Source of the DNA: Elusimicrobia bacterium CG_4_9_14_3_um_filter_62_55
GTDB lineage: Bacteria > Elusimicrobiota > Elusimicrobia > UBA1565
Length of the DNA stretch: 49,197 nucleotides
NCBI GenBank assembly: GCA_002790095.1
Contig: PFUL01000141.1
Location: forward strand, 1 to 49,197
Reading direction: 5' to 3'
Shown: piece by piece, positions 10,700-19,391 of the stretch
How the letters are laid out: each line of letters starts with the position of its first letter
Numbering within the stretch: the first letter of the stretch is position 1
Translations under genes and position numbers: made by a program
Notes under the pieces: generated by a model
The model's database searches: none
Told to the model about the DNA's origin: nothing
Seen by the model: the letters and a program-made list of their open reading frames with translations, nothing else

Positions 10700-11772
10700 G
10701 ACTCCACCAACGCTCTCTCCCATGCGGATCTCCCTTTCGTGATTTCCATCCGGATGCCTAAAGCCAGAACCTCTCCCGCCAGGATCTCCTGCCAACCGGG
10801 AGGTAGGCGCGGCATATCCTTGAAGGTGGTGATCAGAGCCGCTCCGTGCCGGACGCTTTCGATCGACTTCAAATCGTCGAGCGTGTACGGGTGATGGTCC
10901 CGGTAGCGCCAGCGCTGCGTCAGATGCCCGCCGGTCGCCTCCAGATGCGCCTCGAACGGACGCGGATCGCCGAGCGCGGACAGGCACACGATTTGCTTGC
11001 CTTTCAAATAGGTCAGGCGGCGACGGCGATCGCTCTTGAGATCAAGGAGAAAATCGGCCCGGTGGACGGCCTCTAAAATCTTCAATTGCGGGTTCACCGC
11101 GCGCATCGTGTCGCGGATTTCCGATACGCGCTCGGGGGGGACCTGATCGGAATGCGTGATCACCGCCATCCCCGCGCGCCGCAGCGAGGAAATCGGTTCG
11201 CGCAGATCCCCGGCCGGGAGGAGCTTCCCGCCGCCGAAGGGATCGAGCGCGTTGACCAGCACGATGTCCAAATCCCGCTTTAGGCGGCGATGTTGAAACC
11301 CGTCATCGAGAAGCAGCGTCTCCGGATCATAGTAGTTCATCGCTTCGAGCCCGGCCTTCGCCCGATCGGAGCAGATCAGGATCGGAATCGCCGTGCCGTT
11401 GAGCGCTCGGTGCATCATCCACGGCTCGTCACCCGTGTCCTGCCAGTGCACGTTCTGCGAATTGAGCAGCACCTGAACGTCGCGGCCGTCTCCGCGCCGC
11501 CCGTAGCCGCGGGAAAGGATCGCCGTTTTCACCTGCAGCTTGTGCAAAGTCTGGGCCGCGAGCAGGACGGCCGGGGTTTTCCCCGTCCCGCCCGTGGTCA
11601 GGTTCCCGATGCATACCACGCGCACGCCCAATCGCGTCGTGGGAAGCAGCCCGAACCCGTACAGCGCGTTGCGCAGGCGCACGCCGATTTCGTACGCGAG
11701 CGAGAGGCAGGCAAGCAGAAATCGTCCCCAAGCCCCGCCGCGAAGCCGCTCCCGGGTCTTATTCAAGCTCAC
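10696..11772 (-). CDS. lpxK: Tetraacyldisaccharide 4'-kinase LpxK
   Basis: 358 residues from a GTG at 11772 (GTGA overlap with the heptosyltransferase stop). Phosphorylates the 4' position of the lipid A disaccharide at the inner membrane. Motifs: N-terminal amphipathic/hydrophobic helix, VVCIGNLTTGGTGKTPAV with the Walker A GGTGKT, LSRGYGRR, DEPWMM, ICSDRAKAG, LLDDGFQHRRL (Walker B-like) and LVNALDPFGGGKLLPAGDLREP. These are all standard for LpxK. A longer reading to 11850 would overlap the previous gene and lacks support. Confidence 0.96.
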   Translation of the reverse strand: MSLNKTRERLRGGAWGRFLLACLSLAYEIGVRLRNALYGFGLLPTTRLGVRVVCIGNLTTGGTGKTPAVLLAAQTLHKLQVKTAILSRGYGRRGDGRDVQVLLNSQNVHWQDTGDEPWMMHRALNGTAIPILICSDRAKAGLEAMNYYDPETLLLDDGFQHRRLKRDLDIVLVNALDPFGGGKLLPAGDLREPISSLRRAGMAVITHSDQVPPERVSEIRDTMRAVNPQLKILEAVHRADFLLDLKSDRRRRLTYLKGKQIVCLSALGDPRPFEAHLEATGGHLTQRWRYRDHHPYTLDDLKSIESVRHGAALITTFKDMPRLPPGWQEILAGEVLALGIRMEITKGRSAWERALVES

Positions 11773-12800
11773 GCGGCGGATCTCCGCGAACGGTCGAGCA
11801 AAGCCGCGGCCTCCTCGAAGACTCGTTCCGGAGCGAGCTCCCGGAGGCATTCGAGATCATACGGGCATTTGTTCTTGCGGCAGGCGATGCAATGAAGCCC
11901 GTCGCGCCGCACGAATGGGAAGCGTTCCGCGTCCGGGGGGTTCCAACTCGCCGGATCGCTCGAAGAATGGATCGTCAGCGTGGGGACGCCGCGCGCGCCC
12001 GCCAAATGGCGCGGCCCGTTGCAGTTGGTCACGATGATGTCGCAGCGGCCGAGTACGGCGGACGCCTGCCGCAGGTCGGCCGTTTCCGGGGAGAGGTAGG
12101 CCTGCTCCCCGATGCCGTCGCGCACGCGCTCGGCGAGTTCCCGCTCCCCGGGACCCCAGCAGACGAGGAGGTTGACGCCCTTGCGGTCCCGCAGCAGGCG
12201 CCCGAGCGCGGCGTACGATGGCGCGGGCCAGCGCCGGGTTTCGCGGCGGGACGCCGGAATCAGACCGACCAGCGGGGCCTTCGGCATGCGCATGCGCACG
12301 AGCGCCTTTTGGGCGAACTCCTCGGCCTCCGCGGAAGCGGCGAGTTTCGGCATCGGATCACTCTCATCGGGGGAGATGCCGAGACCGCGGAGCATCCGGA
12401 TTTTCTCCAGCGGGTTGTAAAGGGTTTCGGCCGGCTGCTGGAGGCGGTGCGTGTAGGCCCACGCATGCGAGACGCGCGCGGGCCCCGCGCGCAAAGGCGC
12501 CCGGGTCAGGAAGGTCAGCATCGCGGAACGAGGGTTGCCCATGTAGTCGATCGCCCAGTCGTAGCGGCGCGAACGGAGGCGCCAGAACCAGTATAGGTAA
12601 TTGAACCAGCCCTTGCGGTACACGAGGATATTCGAGATCTCGTGCGCTCCGCCGAGGATTTCGTGGCAGGGGGGCTCGGTGAGAAAATCGATCGTCGCAT
12701 CCGGGTAAAGCGCCCGCAGCGCCCGAACGGCGGGAGTGGTCAGCACGACGTCGCCGATTCTGCGCAGCATCACGACCAAAATCCGCCTCGGAGCGGTCAC
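11769..12800 (-). CDS. ADP-heptose:LPS heptosyltransferase (GT9, WaaF-like)
   Basis: 343 residues from a GTG at 12800 (GTGA overlap). GT9 fold: N-terminal RILVVMLRRIGDVVLTTPAVRAL with the conserved GD, and C-terminal donor-binding region containing TNCNGPRHLAGARGVPTLTI, where the more common TNDSGPMH is replaced by TNCNGPRH. A cysteine group near the end (CIACRKNKCPYDLEC) matches the four-Cys tail of many GT9 enzymes. It should add heptose to the inner core. It sits beside lpxK and a deacetylase in the LPS block; whether it is heptosyltransferase I, II or III is not resolved. Confidence 0.88.
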   Translation of the reverse strand: MTAPRRILVVMLRRIGDVVLTTPAVRALRALYPDATIDFLTEPPCHEILGGAHEISNILVYRKGWFNYLYWFWRLRSRRYDWAIDYMGNPRSAMLTFLTRAPLRAGPARVSHAWAYTHRLQQPAETLYNPLEKIRMLRGLGISPDESDPMPKLAASAEAEEFAQKALVRMRMPKAPLVGLIPASRRETRRWPAPSYAALGRLLRDRKGVNLLVCWGPGERELAERVRDGIGEQAYLSPETADLRQASAVLGRCDIIVTNCNGPRHLAGARGVPTLTIHSSSDPASWNPPDAERFPFVRRDGLHCIACRKNKCPYDLECLRELAPERVFEEAAALLDRSRRSAA

Positions 12801-13609
12801 AGGCGGGCTCTCCCCCGGCTGAGATTGAGGCTGAAATCGAGCGCTTTGTCGTCGCGGCGGACGAGCAGCCGCTTGAACGGCCCGTCCTCGAAGCGCCACG
12901 GCAGCGGCGTAATGCCCTGTCGGACGGAGAAATCAAAGCGGTAGCCGGCGGAGCGGACGCATGCGCGCAGGGCCGGGTCGAAGGCGCCGGAGCCGAAGGG
13001 ATAGGCGAACGCAAGCACCGGAGCCGCCAAGCGCGCTTCCAGGCGACGCTTGCTCTCTTGGATCTCCCACGCCGCGTCCTTAAACGGGAGCGCGGCGAGA
13101 TCGGGATGGCGCATCGTGTGAGATCCGAATTCGACGAGCCCCGAGGCGCGCATCCTCGCGACGGCGTCCCAGTCGAGCATCCGCAGCCAGGGTTTTTTCG
13201 CAGGGTCCTCCCAATGAGTGCTCTTGCCGACCCCCTCGACAACGAGGAAGACGTTCGCCTTCACCCCGAGTTCCTCGAGAATCGGCAAAGCGGCTTCGGC
13301 GTTGTCGGCGGTTCCGTCGTCGAAGGTGATCAGCGCCGGTTTCTCGGGCATCGCAGAGCCGCCGTCGAGCGCCGCGGCGAACTCGGAAAAGAGCAGAGGA
13401 GTCCATCCTCCGGCGAGCAGGAACTTCAATTGGCGCCGAAAGTCCGCCTCGCGCACCCACAGCTTGTCGTGGCGGGACGGACGCGGCGGGTCGCCGAGAT
13501 GATGGTACATCAAGACCGCAAGGCCGGAGACCTTCGCGCGCCACCAATTCCACCGAGCGGAGAAGGCCGCCGCGGCCGCCGCGATCCCGCCGATCAGAAA
13601 CGGATTCAT
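12797..13609 (-). CDS. Membrane-anchored polysaccharide deacetylase (NodB domain)
   Basis: 270 residues. An N-terminal hydrophobic segment (residues 4-17) anchors or exports the protein. NodB motifs are intact: TFDDG at 95-99 with the catalytic and metal Asp pair, HTMRH at 164-168 with both metal-binding His residues, and AYPFG. The family removes acetyl groups from N-acetylated sugars. The gene has 4-bp overlaps on both sides between two LPS glycosyltransferases, so the likely substrate is an N-acetylated sugar of the core or surface glycan rather than peptidoglycan; this is inference. Confidence 0.87.
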   Translation of the reverse strand: MNPFLIGGIAAAAAAFSARWNWWRAKVSGLAVLMYHHLGDPPRPSRHDKLWVREADFRRQLKFLLAGGWTPLLFSEFAAALDGGSAMPEKPALITFDDGTADNAEAALPILEELGVKANVFLVVEGVGKSTHWEDPAKKPWLRMLDWDAVARMRASGLVEFGSHTMRHPDLAALPFKDAAWEIQESKRRLEARLAAPVLAFAYPFGSGAFDPALRACVRSAGYRFDFSVRQGITPLPWRFEDGPFKRLLVRRDDKALDFSLNLSRGRARL

Positions 13610-14352
13610 CGCGCGGCCTTCCTCTGCAGCTCGCGCAATTTCGCGTACTTCAGCCGCGTGTGCTGCGCCGAGAGCCAGGCCCAGAGAAGTCCGGGATATC
13701 CGTCGAGCACAGCGCCCTTGAGCACCGCGCGCATAAAAAATTCCCAGGCCGGGAGCAGCCTATGCAGCGGCGTAAAGCGCTTGCCGTTCTCGAAGCGCTT
13801 GAGCGCGGCGCGGTCGGTGTAGACGGCGGCCTTTTCGCGGTATTCGGCGAGGTCGCGATAGGGCTCGTGGCGGATGCGCCCCTTAAGGCGCGCCGTCGGA
13901 CCGTCCACCGTGATCCCTTCGTGCAGGCGGGCGCCTTTGAAACGGCCGCGCGATTTTCTAAACAGCCGCACGTGATGCTCCCGTCCGAGGCCTCCGAAGC
14001 GCAGGCGCTTCCCAAGAAACCAAACCTCGAACGGGATGTCGTAGGCGTCGGCCGCTCCTTCGAGCGCCGCGGGAATCTCCGCGGCCAATTCCGGGGTGAG
14101 ACGTTCGTCGGCGTCGAGCGAGAGGATCCATTCTCCGGAACAGGCGTCGACGGCGGCCTGCTTCTGCGAGGCGAAGTCGTCAAAGGGCCGTTCGACCAGG
14201 ACGCCGCCGGCGTCGCGCACGATCTCGCGTGTCCGGTCGCGCGAACCGCCGTCCACCACGACGATCTCGCAGTTCAGCGGCGCAAGGCTCGCGAGGCACC
14301 CAGGCAGATCCCATTCCTCGTTCTGCGCGATGATCGCGGCGCTCAGGCGCAT
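13606..14352 (-). CDS. Family 2 glycosyltransferase, WaaE/KdtX-like
   Basis: 248 residues. GT-A fold: N-terminal LSAAIIAQNEEWDLPGCLAS, nucleotide-binding DGGSRDRT and metal-binding DAD at 80-82 in LSLDADERL. The C-terminal region with HEGITV, RLKGRIRHEPYRDLAEY and KFHP-like basic segments matches the WaaE-type beta-glucosyltransferase family that decorates the LPS inner core. The ATG at 14352 overlaps the preceding glycosyltransferase end by ten bases. Donor and acceptor are not determined. Confidence 0.86.
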   Translation of the reverse strand: MRLSAAIIAQNEEWDLPGCLASLAPLNCEIVVVDGGSRDRTREIVRDAGGVLVERPFDDFASQKQAAVDACSGEWILSLDADERLTPELAAEIPAALEGAADAYDIPFEVWFLGKRLRFGGLGREHHVRLFRKSRGRFKGARLHEGITVDGPTARLKGRIRHEPYRDLAEYREKAAVYTDRAALKRFENGKRFTPLHRLLPAWEFFMRAVLKGAVLDGYPGLLWAWLSAQHTRLKYAKLRELQRKAAR

Positions 14353-15467
14353 CCGGCCGCCTCCCGGTACAAGGCCTCGGTCGCGTCGCCGATCGCGCGC
14401 AGCGTAAAGCGCTCCAAACCCGCGCGCGCCGCGGCGACGCGCCCTTTGGTTTCCTCGCGATGATCGAGCGCCGTGAGCAGGGCCCGGGCGAAGGCCTCCG
14501 GGTCGCGCGGATCGACCAGGAGCGCGGAAACCCCGTTCTCGACGACCTCCGGAATGCCGCCGGCGTTGGTGGCGACGATCGGGACCTCGGTCGCGGCGGC
14601 TTCGAGCAGCACCGATCCCATGCCCTCTCCCCACGACGAATGCGCGTAGAGATCCAGCGCGCGCAGCCACGCAAGCGGGTCCGACGTGAAGCCGGGAAAC
14701 CGCACGAGCGGTTCTACGCCCAAGGAGCGCGCCAGCGCCTGAAGGCGCCCGTGCTCGGGTCCGTCTCCGATAAGGATGAAGCGGAGTTCGGGGCGTTCGC
14801 GGGCGGCGATCGCCGCGGCGCGAAGCAAGGTGGCTTGATCCTTGTGCGGAACATGCGCGGCGAGATTTCCGATCCAGATTCCTTCGGGATCCAGCGAGAA
14901 CGCGGCGCCCAGTTCTTTGCGGATTCGCGCGCGCTCGCCGGGGGCGGCGGGGGAAAAGATTCCGCCCTCTTCGGGAGAGGGAAGCATGTCATGGACCACC
15001 GCGATGCGGGTCGGGGGGACGCCGTCTTCAATCAGAACGCGGCGGATTTCTCCGGAGACCGCGGCGACCTTGCCGGCGGCGTCGTATTTCAGGCGCCGTC
15101 CGAGCGAACCGCGCAGGTGAAAGTCGACGCGGCGATGCGCGATCCAGATCGGACCGCCGCAGCGCGACGCGAGAAAGGCGAGCGCGGCCGCGTGCCCCGT
15201 GTGCGCGTGAAGAACGGGCAGGTGTGCGGCGGCCCGCGCCGCCCGCCGCAGACGCCACGCGGAGACGGGGTCCCACTCGCCGAGGAAAGGCAAAGACAAA
15301 ATTCGAAAGCCCTCGCGCTTTGCGGCGCGTTCGAGGGCCTCGCCGCGACGGCATACGATGGTGTTCTCGTGACCGCGCGCGCGCATGCTCCCGGCGAGGT
15401 AGAGCAGTTGGCGCTCGCCTCCCCGAAAGCCGCGTTCGCTATCGAGGTGAAAGAGAGAAAATCGCAT
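14343..15467 (-). CDS. Family 4 glycosyltransferase
   Basis: 374 residues. GT-B fold: N-terminal domain starts MRFSLFHLDSERGFRGGERQ with a glycine-rich acceptor loop; linker contains WIGNLAAHVPHKD; the C-terminal donor domain has FILIGDGPE, VRFPGF and the EX7E region EGMGSVLLEAAATEVPIVATNAGGIPE. Probably an LPS core sugar transferase. The start overlaps the next upstream gene by 29 bases. The frame remains open to 15713 but that part lies within the neighbouring gene. Confidence 0.88.
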   Translation of the reverse strand: MRFSLFHLDSERGFRGGERQLLYLAGSMRARGHENTIVCRRGEALERAAKREGFRILSLPFLGEWDPVSAWRLRRAARAAAHLPVLHAHTGHAAALAFLASRCGGPIWIAHRRVDFHLRGSLGRRLKYDAAGKVAAVSGEIRRVLIEDGVPPTRIAVVHDMLPSPEEGGIFSPAAPGERARIRKELGAAFSLDPEGIWIGNLAAHVPHKDQATLLRAAAIAARERPELRFILIGDGPEHGRLQALARSLGVEPLVRFPGFTSDPLAWLRALDLYAHSSWGEGMGSVLLEAAATEVPIVATNAGGIPEVVENGVSALLVDPRDPEAFARALLTALDHREETKGRVAAARAGLERFTLRAIGDATEALYREAAGCA

Positions 15468-16509
15468 CTTGGTAGAGCCGTTGAGTCTCGTCGAGAAAGC
15501 GGTCGAGCCCGAAAAGCGACTCGTAGCGCCTGCGCGCGGCGTTCCCGCGCGTTTCACGCAGAAAGGGATCGGCGGCCAGTTCCAACAGCGCCCCGGCGAG
15601 GGCATCGGGGTTCCCCGGCTCGACCAAAGCCCCGGTCTTGCCGTCGAGCACGTATTCCGGCAGACAGCCCACCGCGGTCGCGACCAACGGCCGACCGACC
15701 GACATCCATTCAACCGCCGCGCGCGAAACGGCTTCCGAGCCGAGCGACGCCACCACGCCGATGTGGCAGCGGCGCATATAGTGAAGCGGGTCCGGCACGC
15801 GGCCGGTGAATTCGACGTGATCCGCGACTCCCAGCGCGCCGGCTTCCGCGGTCAACTGGACGCGGCTGACGTTTTCCTGCTTCCCGACGACCAGGAAGCG
15901 CACTTCCGGATGCGCCCGGACGACGCGCGCCGCCGCTTGCAGCAGGCACGAGTGTCCTTTGACCGGATCGAGACGCGCCACGATGCCGATCGTCACCGGT
16001 CCGTTTTCGGGCGGGACGGGGGGGCCGGGATCCTCGGCGCCTTCATAAACGACGGCCGAGGGGCGCGGGCCGTCGAAGAGGCTGCGGTACTCCTCGAGAA
16101 TTTTCCGATTCGCGGCGATGAATCCATCCGTGCGGGCCCAGAGGAAGCGAGCTCCCGGGCGGGCCCGAAGCGCGCGCGCGTCTCCCCGGGTGCGCAGGAC
16201 AGGCAAGCGGTTTTTGCTGTGCCAGGTCGCCAGCGCGACGGCGAGCGTATGCGCGGAGCCGGTGTGGGCCACGACCAGTTCGGCGCCGGTTTCCCGCAGA
16301 CGCGAGCGCAGGGCCCTCAGCTCCAGCCAGGGATGGGAATAACCGACTGTTTGAAGACCCCGACGTTTCGCCGCGTGCAGGGGGGGGCGCCCTTCCAGTC
16401 CCCAGACGCGCACCGTATGTCCGCGTCCGGAGAGCCCTTCGCAGGCGCGAAGGGCGTACTGCGTGATTCCGCTGTCATAGGGTTCGTCGATGATCGCGGC
16501 GATGTTCAC
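15439..16509 (-). CDS. Family 4 glycosyltransferase
   Basis: 356 residues from a GTG at 16509 overlapping the upstream stop (GTGA). N-terminal GT4 domain begins NIAAIIDEPYDSGITQYALR; the C-terminal donor domain contains VTIGIVARLDPVKGHSCLLQ, FLVVGKQENV, VEFTGRVPDPLHYM and the EX7E-type segment EAVSRAAVEWMSVGRPLVATAVGCLPE. It is followed at once by another GT4, so the two probably act on successive core sugars. The same frame stays open to 17877 across the next gene, but that extension is an antisense-like shadow of low plausibility. Confidence 0.88.
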   Translation of the reverse strand: MNIAAIIDEPYDSGITQYALRACEGLSGRGHTVRVWGLEGRPPLHAAKRRGLQTVGYSHPWLELRALRSRLRETGAELVVAHTGSAHTLAVALATWHSKNRLPVLRTRGDARALRARPGARFLWARTDGFIAANRKILEEYRSLFDGPRPSAVVYEGAEDPGPPVPPENGPVTIGIVARLDPVKGHSCLLQAAARVVRAHPEVRFLVVGKQENVSRVQLTAEAGALGVADHVEFTGRVPDPLHYMRRCHIGVVASLGSEAVSRAAVEWMSVGRPLVATAVGCLPEYVLDGKTGALVEPGNPDALAGALLELAADPFLRETRGNAARRRYESLFGLDRFLDETQRLYQDAIFSLSPR

Positions 16510-18062
16510 GGGGAAACGGTCTCCGGCGAGCGGGCGGGACCCATCATGTTGACGGCGTTCCGATACGCATCGTCGACCCCGATGAGTTCCATGCACAGGA
16601 AATGTCCCTCGGGACAGGTTTTCGAGCCGTGCAGGCCGCAGGGACGGCAGGCCAAATCCGCTTCGAGGACGCGGTGTCCCTCTCCGTACGGGAAGAACCC
16701 GAGTTCCCGGGTCGTCGGCCCGAAAATCGCCAACGTGGGCACACCGTGAGCCGCCGCGACGTGCATCGGCCCGGAATCGTTCGTCACCAGCAGGCTCCAG
16801 CGGCGGGCGGCGGCGATCAGTTCGGGAAGCGAGGTCTTGCCGACCCAATCGAGTACATCGACGCCGGACTGTTCGGCGAGCGTGCGGGCCAGGACCGCGT
16901 CGCCCGGGCCGCCGATGAGCATCACGCGCACGCCCGCCTGCGTTCGCAGGCGCGCCGCGAGCTTCGCGAAACGCGCGGGGAACCAGCGCTTCGTGGGCCA
17001 AACCGACCCCGGGTGCAGCGCGACGATGCGCTCGTCGATGCCGACGCCTTCGGCGGCCAGACGCTCGGAGACGACCCGTTCGGCGGCCCGCGCGGCTTCG
17101 CCGCTGCGCTCGGAGAGATACAGCGAATCCCGAGCATCCGGCCGCAGATCGGGCTTCAGCGGCGTCAGCAGCGCGAGGTTGCGCTCTACATCCGGCATCG
17201 CCCACGAGAAGTAGACGGTCTCGTGATAGAAAAAGGAACCCGGACTCGTCGAGAAGCCGATCCGACGGGGAAGCCGGGCGAGGCGAAGCAGGAGGGCCGT
17301 TCGAAAGCTGCGATGCGCCGCGAGCGCCAAATCGAAGCCGCCCGAGCGGAGGCGCGCCGCCATCGAGAAGAGACCTCGAATTCCGCGGTGGGCGCCCGTT
17401 TTGTCCTGTTCGATCACCGCGTCCACCCAAGGCGACTGTCGAAACACCGACGCGGTGTCCGGCCGCGTCAAAACGGTGACGGTGGAACCCGGCAGCAATT
17501 CTTTGACGCGCTTGGCCAACGGCAAGGTCAGGAGCGCGTCTCCCAGAAAGGAGGTTTGCGCGATCAGAACGTTCGCCGGAGAGCGTTTTCCCTCCTTCTT
17601 CGACTCGCCGGAATAGTCGCCGAGTTCCAGATCGCGGTAGAGAATCGGGACTCCCCAGGCCGCGAGGCTCTCCAGATAGCGGTCGAGGGAATGCTTGGTG
17701 AGGGCGGGTGAGGACCAGCGGAAGAGCACATAAAGCCGACGCGCGATCGCGTTCTTGCGATAGACGACGGTCTCCCGGACGCCGCTGAAGGTTCGGATCA
17801 GCAAGGTTCTGAGCGTCCCATGCAGATCGAGCAGATGAGTGAAGTTGCGCGCCCGGATGTCCTTCACCGTCTTCCAAAGACCCCGGAACACCAAGACCTC
17901 GTCCACATGGGGGTTATTGGCCAAGACCGCCGCGAATTGCGGTTTTACCAGCACGCAAATCCGCGATTCGGGCCAAAACGCCCTCAAATTCTTATAAACG
18001 GGGGCCGTCAGGACCACATCTCCCAACGAGGACAGACGAATGACAAGAATACGGGGAATCAT
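16506..18062 (-). CDS. Heptosyltransferase-like GT9 protein with duplicated N-terminal domain
   Basis: 518 residues, against about 345 for ordinary GT9 enzymes. Residues 1-140 are one GT9 N-domain (RILVIRLSSLGDVVLTAPVY, Asp15; LLDLHGTLRT at 77-86). After a charged linker (141-162) a second N-domain starts (NVLIAQTSFLGDALLTLPLA, Asp175; LALAAHRSFRTALLL), followed by a complete donor domain from about 345 (ALHPGSVWPTKRW, LIGGPGD, TNDSGPMHVAAAHGVPTLAIFGPTT) and a Cys-rich tail. The first half lacks any donor domain, so it is probably non-catalytic or binds acceptor. There is no frame break. It follows waaA after 26 bases holding a hairpin. Confidence 0.9.
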   Translation of the reverse strand: MIPRILVIRLSSLGDVVLTAPVYKNLRAFWPESRICVLVKPQFAAVLANNPHVDEVLVFRGLWKTVKDIRARNFTHLLDLHGTLRTLLIRTFSGVRETVVYRKNAIARRLYVLFRWSSPALTKHSLDRYLESLAAWGVPILYRDLELGDYSGESKKEGKRSPANVLIAQTSFLGDALLTLPLAKRVKELLPGSTVTVLTRPDTASVFRQSPWVDAVIEQDKTGAHRGIRGLFSMAARLRSGGFDLALAAHRSFRTALLLRLARLPRRIGFSTSPGSFFYHETVYFSWAMPDVERNLALLTPLKPDLRPDARDSLYLSERSGEAARAAERVVSERLAAEGVGIDERIVALHPGSVWPTKRWFPARFAKLAARLRTQAGVRVMLIGGPGDAVLARTLAEQSGVDVLDWVGKTSLPELIAAARRWSLLVTNDSGPMHVAAAHGVPTLAIFGPTTRELGFFPYGEGHRVLEADLACRPCGLHGSKTCPEGHFLCMELIGVDDAYRNAVNMMGPARSPETVSP

Positions 18063-18065
18063 CGA

Positions 18066-18093
18066 ACGCGCGCACGCGCGCGTATCTATTATA
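18066..18093 (-). promoter_or_regulatory. Possible internal promoter and GC hairpin before the GT9 gene
   Basis: On the minus strand TATAAT (18088-18093) overlaps the waaA stop. It is followed by an alternating purine-pyrimidine hairpin, ACGCGCGC (18066-18073) pairing with GCGCGCGT (18076-18083), four bases before the ATG at 18062. No -35 and no ribosome-binding site are visible; the hairpin would hinder initiation unless melted. Confidence 0.35.
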
Positions 18094-19387
18094 GCAAGAG
18101 GAGGGGGCGGAGGTGTGCGAGGGTGCGGGCGGCGGCGCCGCTAAAGGTTTCGGCGGCGTTTGCGGCCCCCGCGACGGCGCGGTCGTGTTCTTCTCCCGGG
18201 AGGACCCAGGCGAGCAAAGCCGCGGCGGTTTGCGCCGCGTCGCAGACGACGCGGCCCCCGCCGGAGGCGGTCAGGCCCTCGGCGACTTCCCGGACGGAAC
18301 CGATGTGGGGACCGAACAGCACGGGAACACCGGAAACCGCCGGCTCCAATACGTTATGCCCGCCGATCTCCACGAGCGTCCCGCCCACGAACGCGGTTCT
18401 TGCGCACGGGTACAGCGCGGGAAGCACGCCCAATTCGTCGATGAGCAGGCAGGAGGGGTTTTTCTCCGCCGCCAGAGGCTCCGACCAGCGCGTGAAGCGG
18501 ATTCCGGCTTCCCGCAGGAACCGTTCGGCCTCGCGCACACGCTCGGGGTGCCGGGGGGCGAGAATCCAGCGCAAAGAGGGGATGCGCTCCGCCGCGAGGG
18601 TATGAGCGGTGCAGAGCACGGGTTCTTCCCCGCGGCGGGTGCTCCCCGCGATCCAAACCGGATCTTCTCCCCATCCCAACGCGCGCAGGCGGGCGCGGGC
18701 GGCCTCAACGGCGGCGGGAGCGGGGGGGAGTTGATCGTACTTTACGTTTCCGGTGACCCGCAAGGCGGACTCGGACACGCCGAGCGCCGCGAATCGCTTC
18801 GCGGCGTTCTCGTCCTGCACCGCCGCGCGGGCGAAAGGCGCCAGCAGCGGGCGAAAGAAGCCCGAAAGCCGAGAGTAGCGCCGGAAGCTGCGCTCGCGCA
18901 TGCGTCCGTTGGCCAGTCCGATGGCGATCCCCGCGTCCGCCGCGCAGCGCAGCGTCATGGGCCAAAGCTCCGTCTCGACAAGAATCAGGGCGTCCGGGCG
19001 GACGCGCCGCAGAAAGGTCCGGATCGCCGGATAGAAATCCATGGGGGCCAGCAGCGCGGCGTCCACTTCGGCCACGCCGAGCGCCTTATCGCGGCCGGCG
19101 ACCGTGGTCGTGGTCATGAGAATCCGGGGGGCGTTCGCTTCGGCGGCCAAGGCCTTCAGCAGCGGCGTCGCCGCGAGGACCTCGCCGACCGAGGCCGCGT
19201 GAAACCAAACCAAACGCTCTTCGGGGGTTTCGCGAAGCGACGCGACGGCCCGCGGCTCAACGAGACCGAGACGCTGTCTCAGTTCCCCGCGGCCTTCGCG
19301 CAGCGCGCGTCCGCGTCCGGCGAAAACGATCTTCAGCAAAATCCCCGCCGCGAGAATGGGAAAGACGAACTGGTAGATCCAAAGCAC
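18089..19387 (-). CDS. waaA: 3-deoxy-D-manno-octulosonic acid (KDO) transferase
   Basis: 432 residues from a GTG at 19387. Transfers KDO from CMP-KDO to lipid IVA on the inner membrane face. An N-terminal membrane helix is followed by the acceptor domain with WFHAASVGEVLAATPLL (catalytic Glu in the conserved GE), TTTTVAGRDKA, PMDFYPAIRTFL and ETELWP. The donor domain has GNVKYDQ, AGSTRRGEE, LAPRHPERV, FVGGTLVEIGGHNVLEPA and GPHIGSVREVAEGL. All are family-defining. Four bases separate it from the upstream gene. Confidence 0.96.
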   Translation of the reverse strand: MLWIYQFVFPILAAGILLKIVFAGRGRALREGRGELRQRLGLVEPRAVASLRETPEERLVWFHAASVGEVLAATPLLKALAAEANAPRILMTTTTVAGRDKALGVAEVDAALLAPMDFYPAIRTFLRRVRPDALILVETELWPMTLRCAADAGIAIGLANGRMRERSFRRYSRLSGFFRPLLAPFARAAVQDENAAKRFAALGVSESALRVTGNVKYDQLPPAPAAVEAARARLRALGWGEDPVWIAGSTRRGEEPVLCTAHTLAAERIPSLRWILAPRHPERVREAERFLREAGIRFTRWSEPLAAEKNPSCLLIDELGVLPALYPCARTAFVGGTLVEIGGHNVLEPAVSGVPVLFGPHIGSVREVAEGLTASGGGRVVCDAAQTAAALLAWVLPGEEHDRAVAGAANAAETFSGAAARTLAHLRPLLLL

Positions 19388-19391
19388 GGGG

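Noticed and set aside
15439-17877. An 812-codon open frame covering the whole GT9 gene on the same strand
   Set aside because: Only the last 356 codons resemble a protein family (GT4). The first part is Arg/Pro-rich, out of frame with the well-supported GT9 gene, and typical of GC-rich shadow frames.
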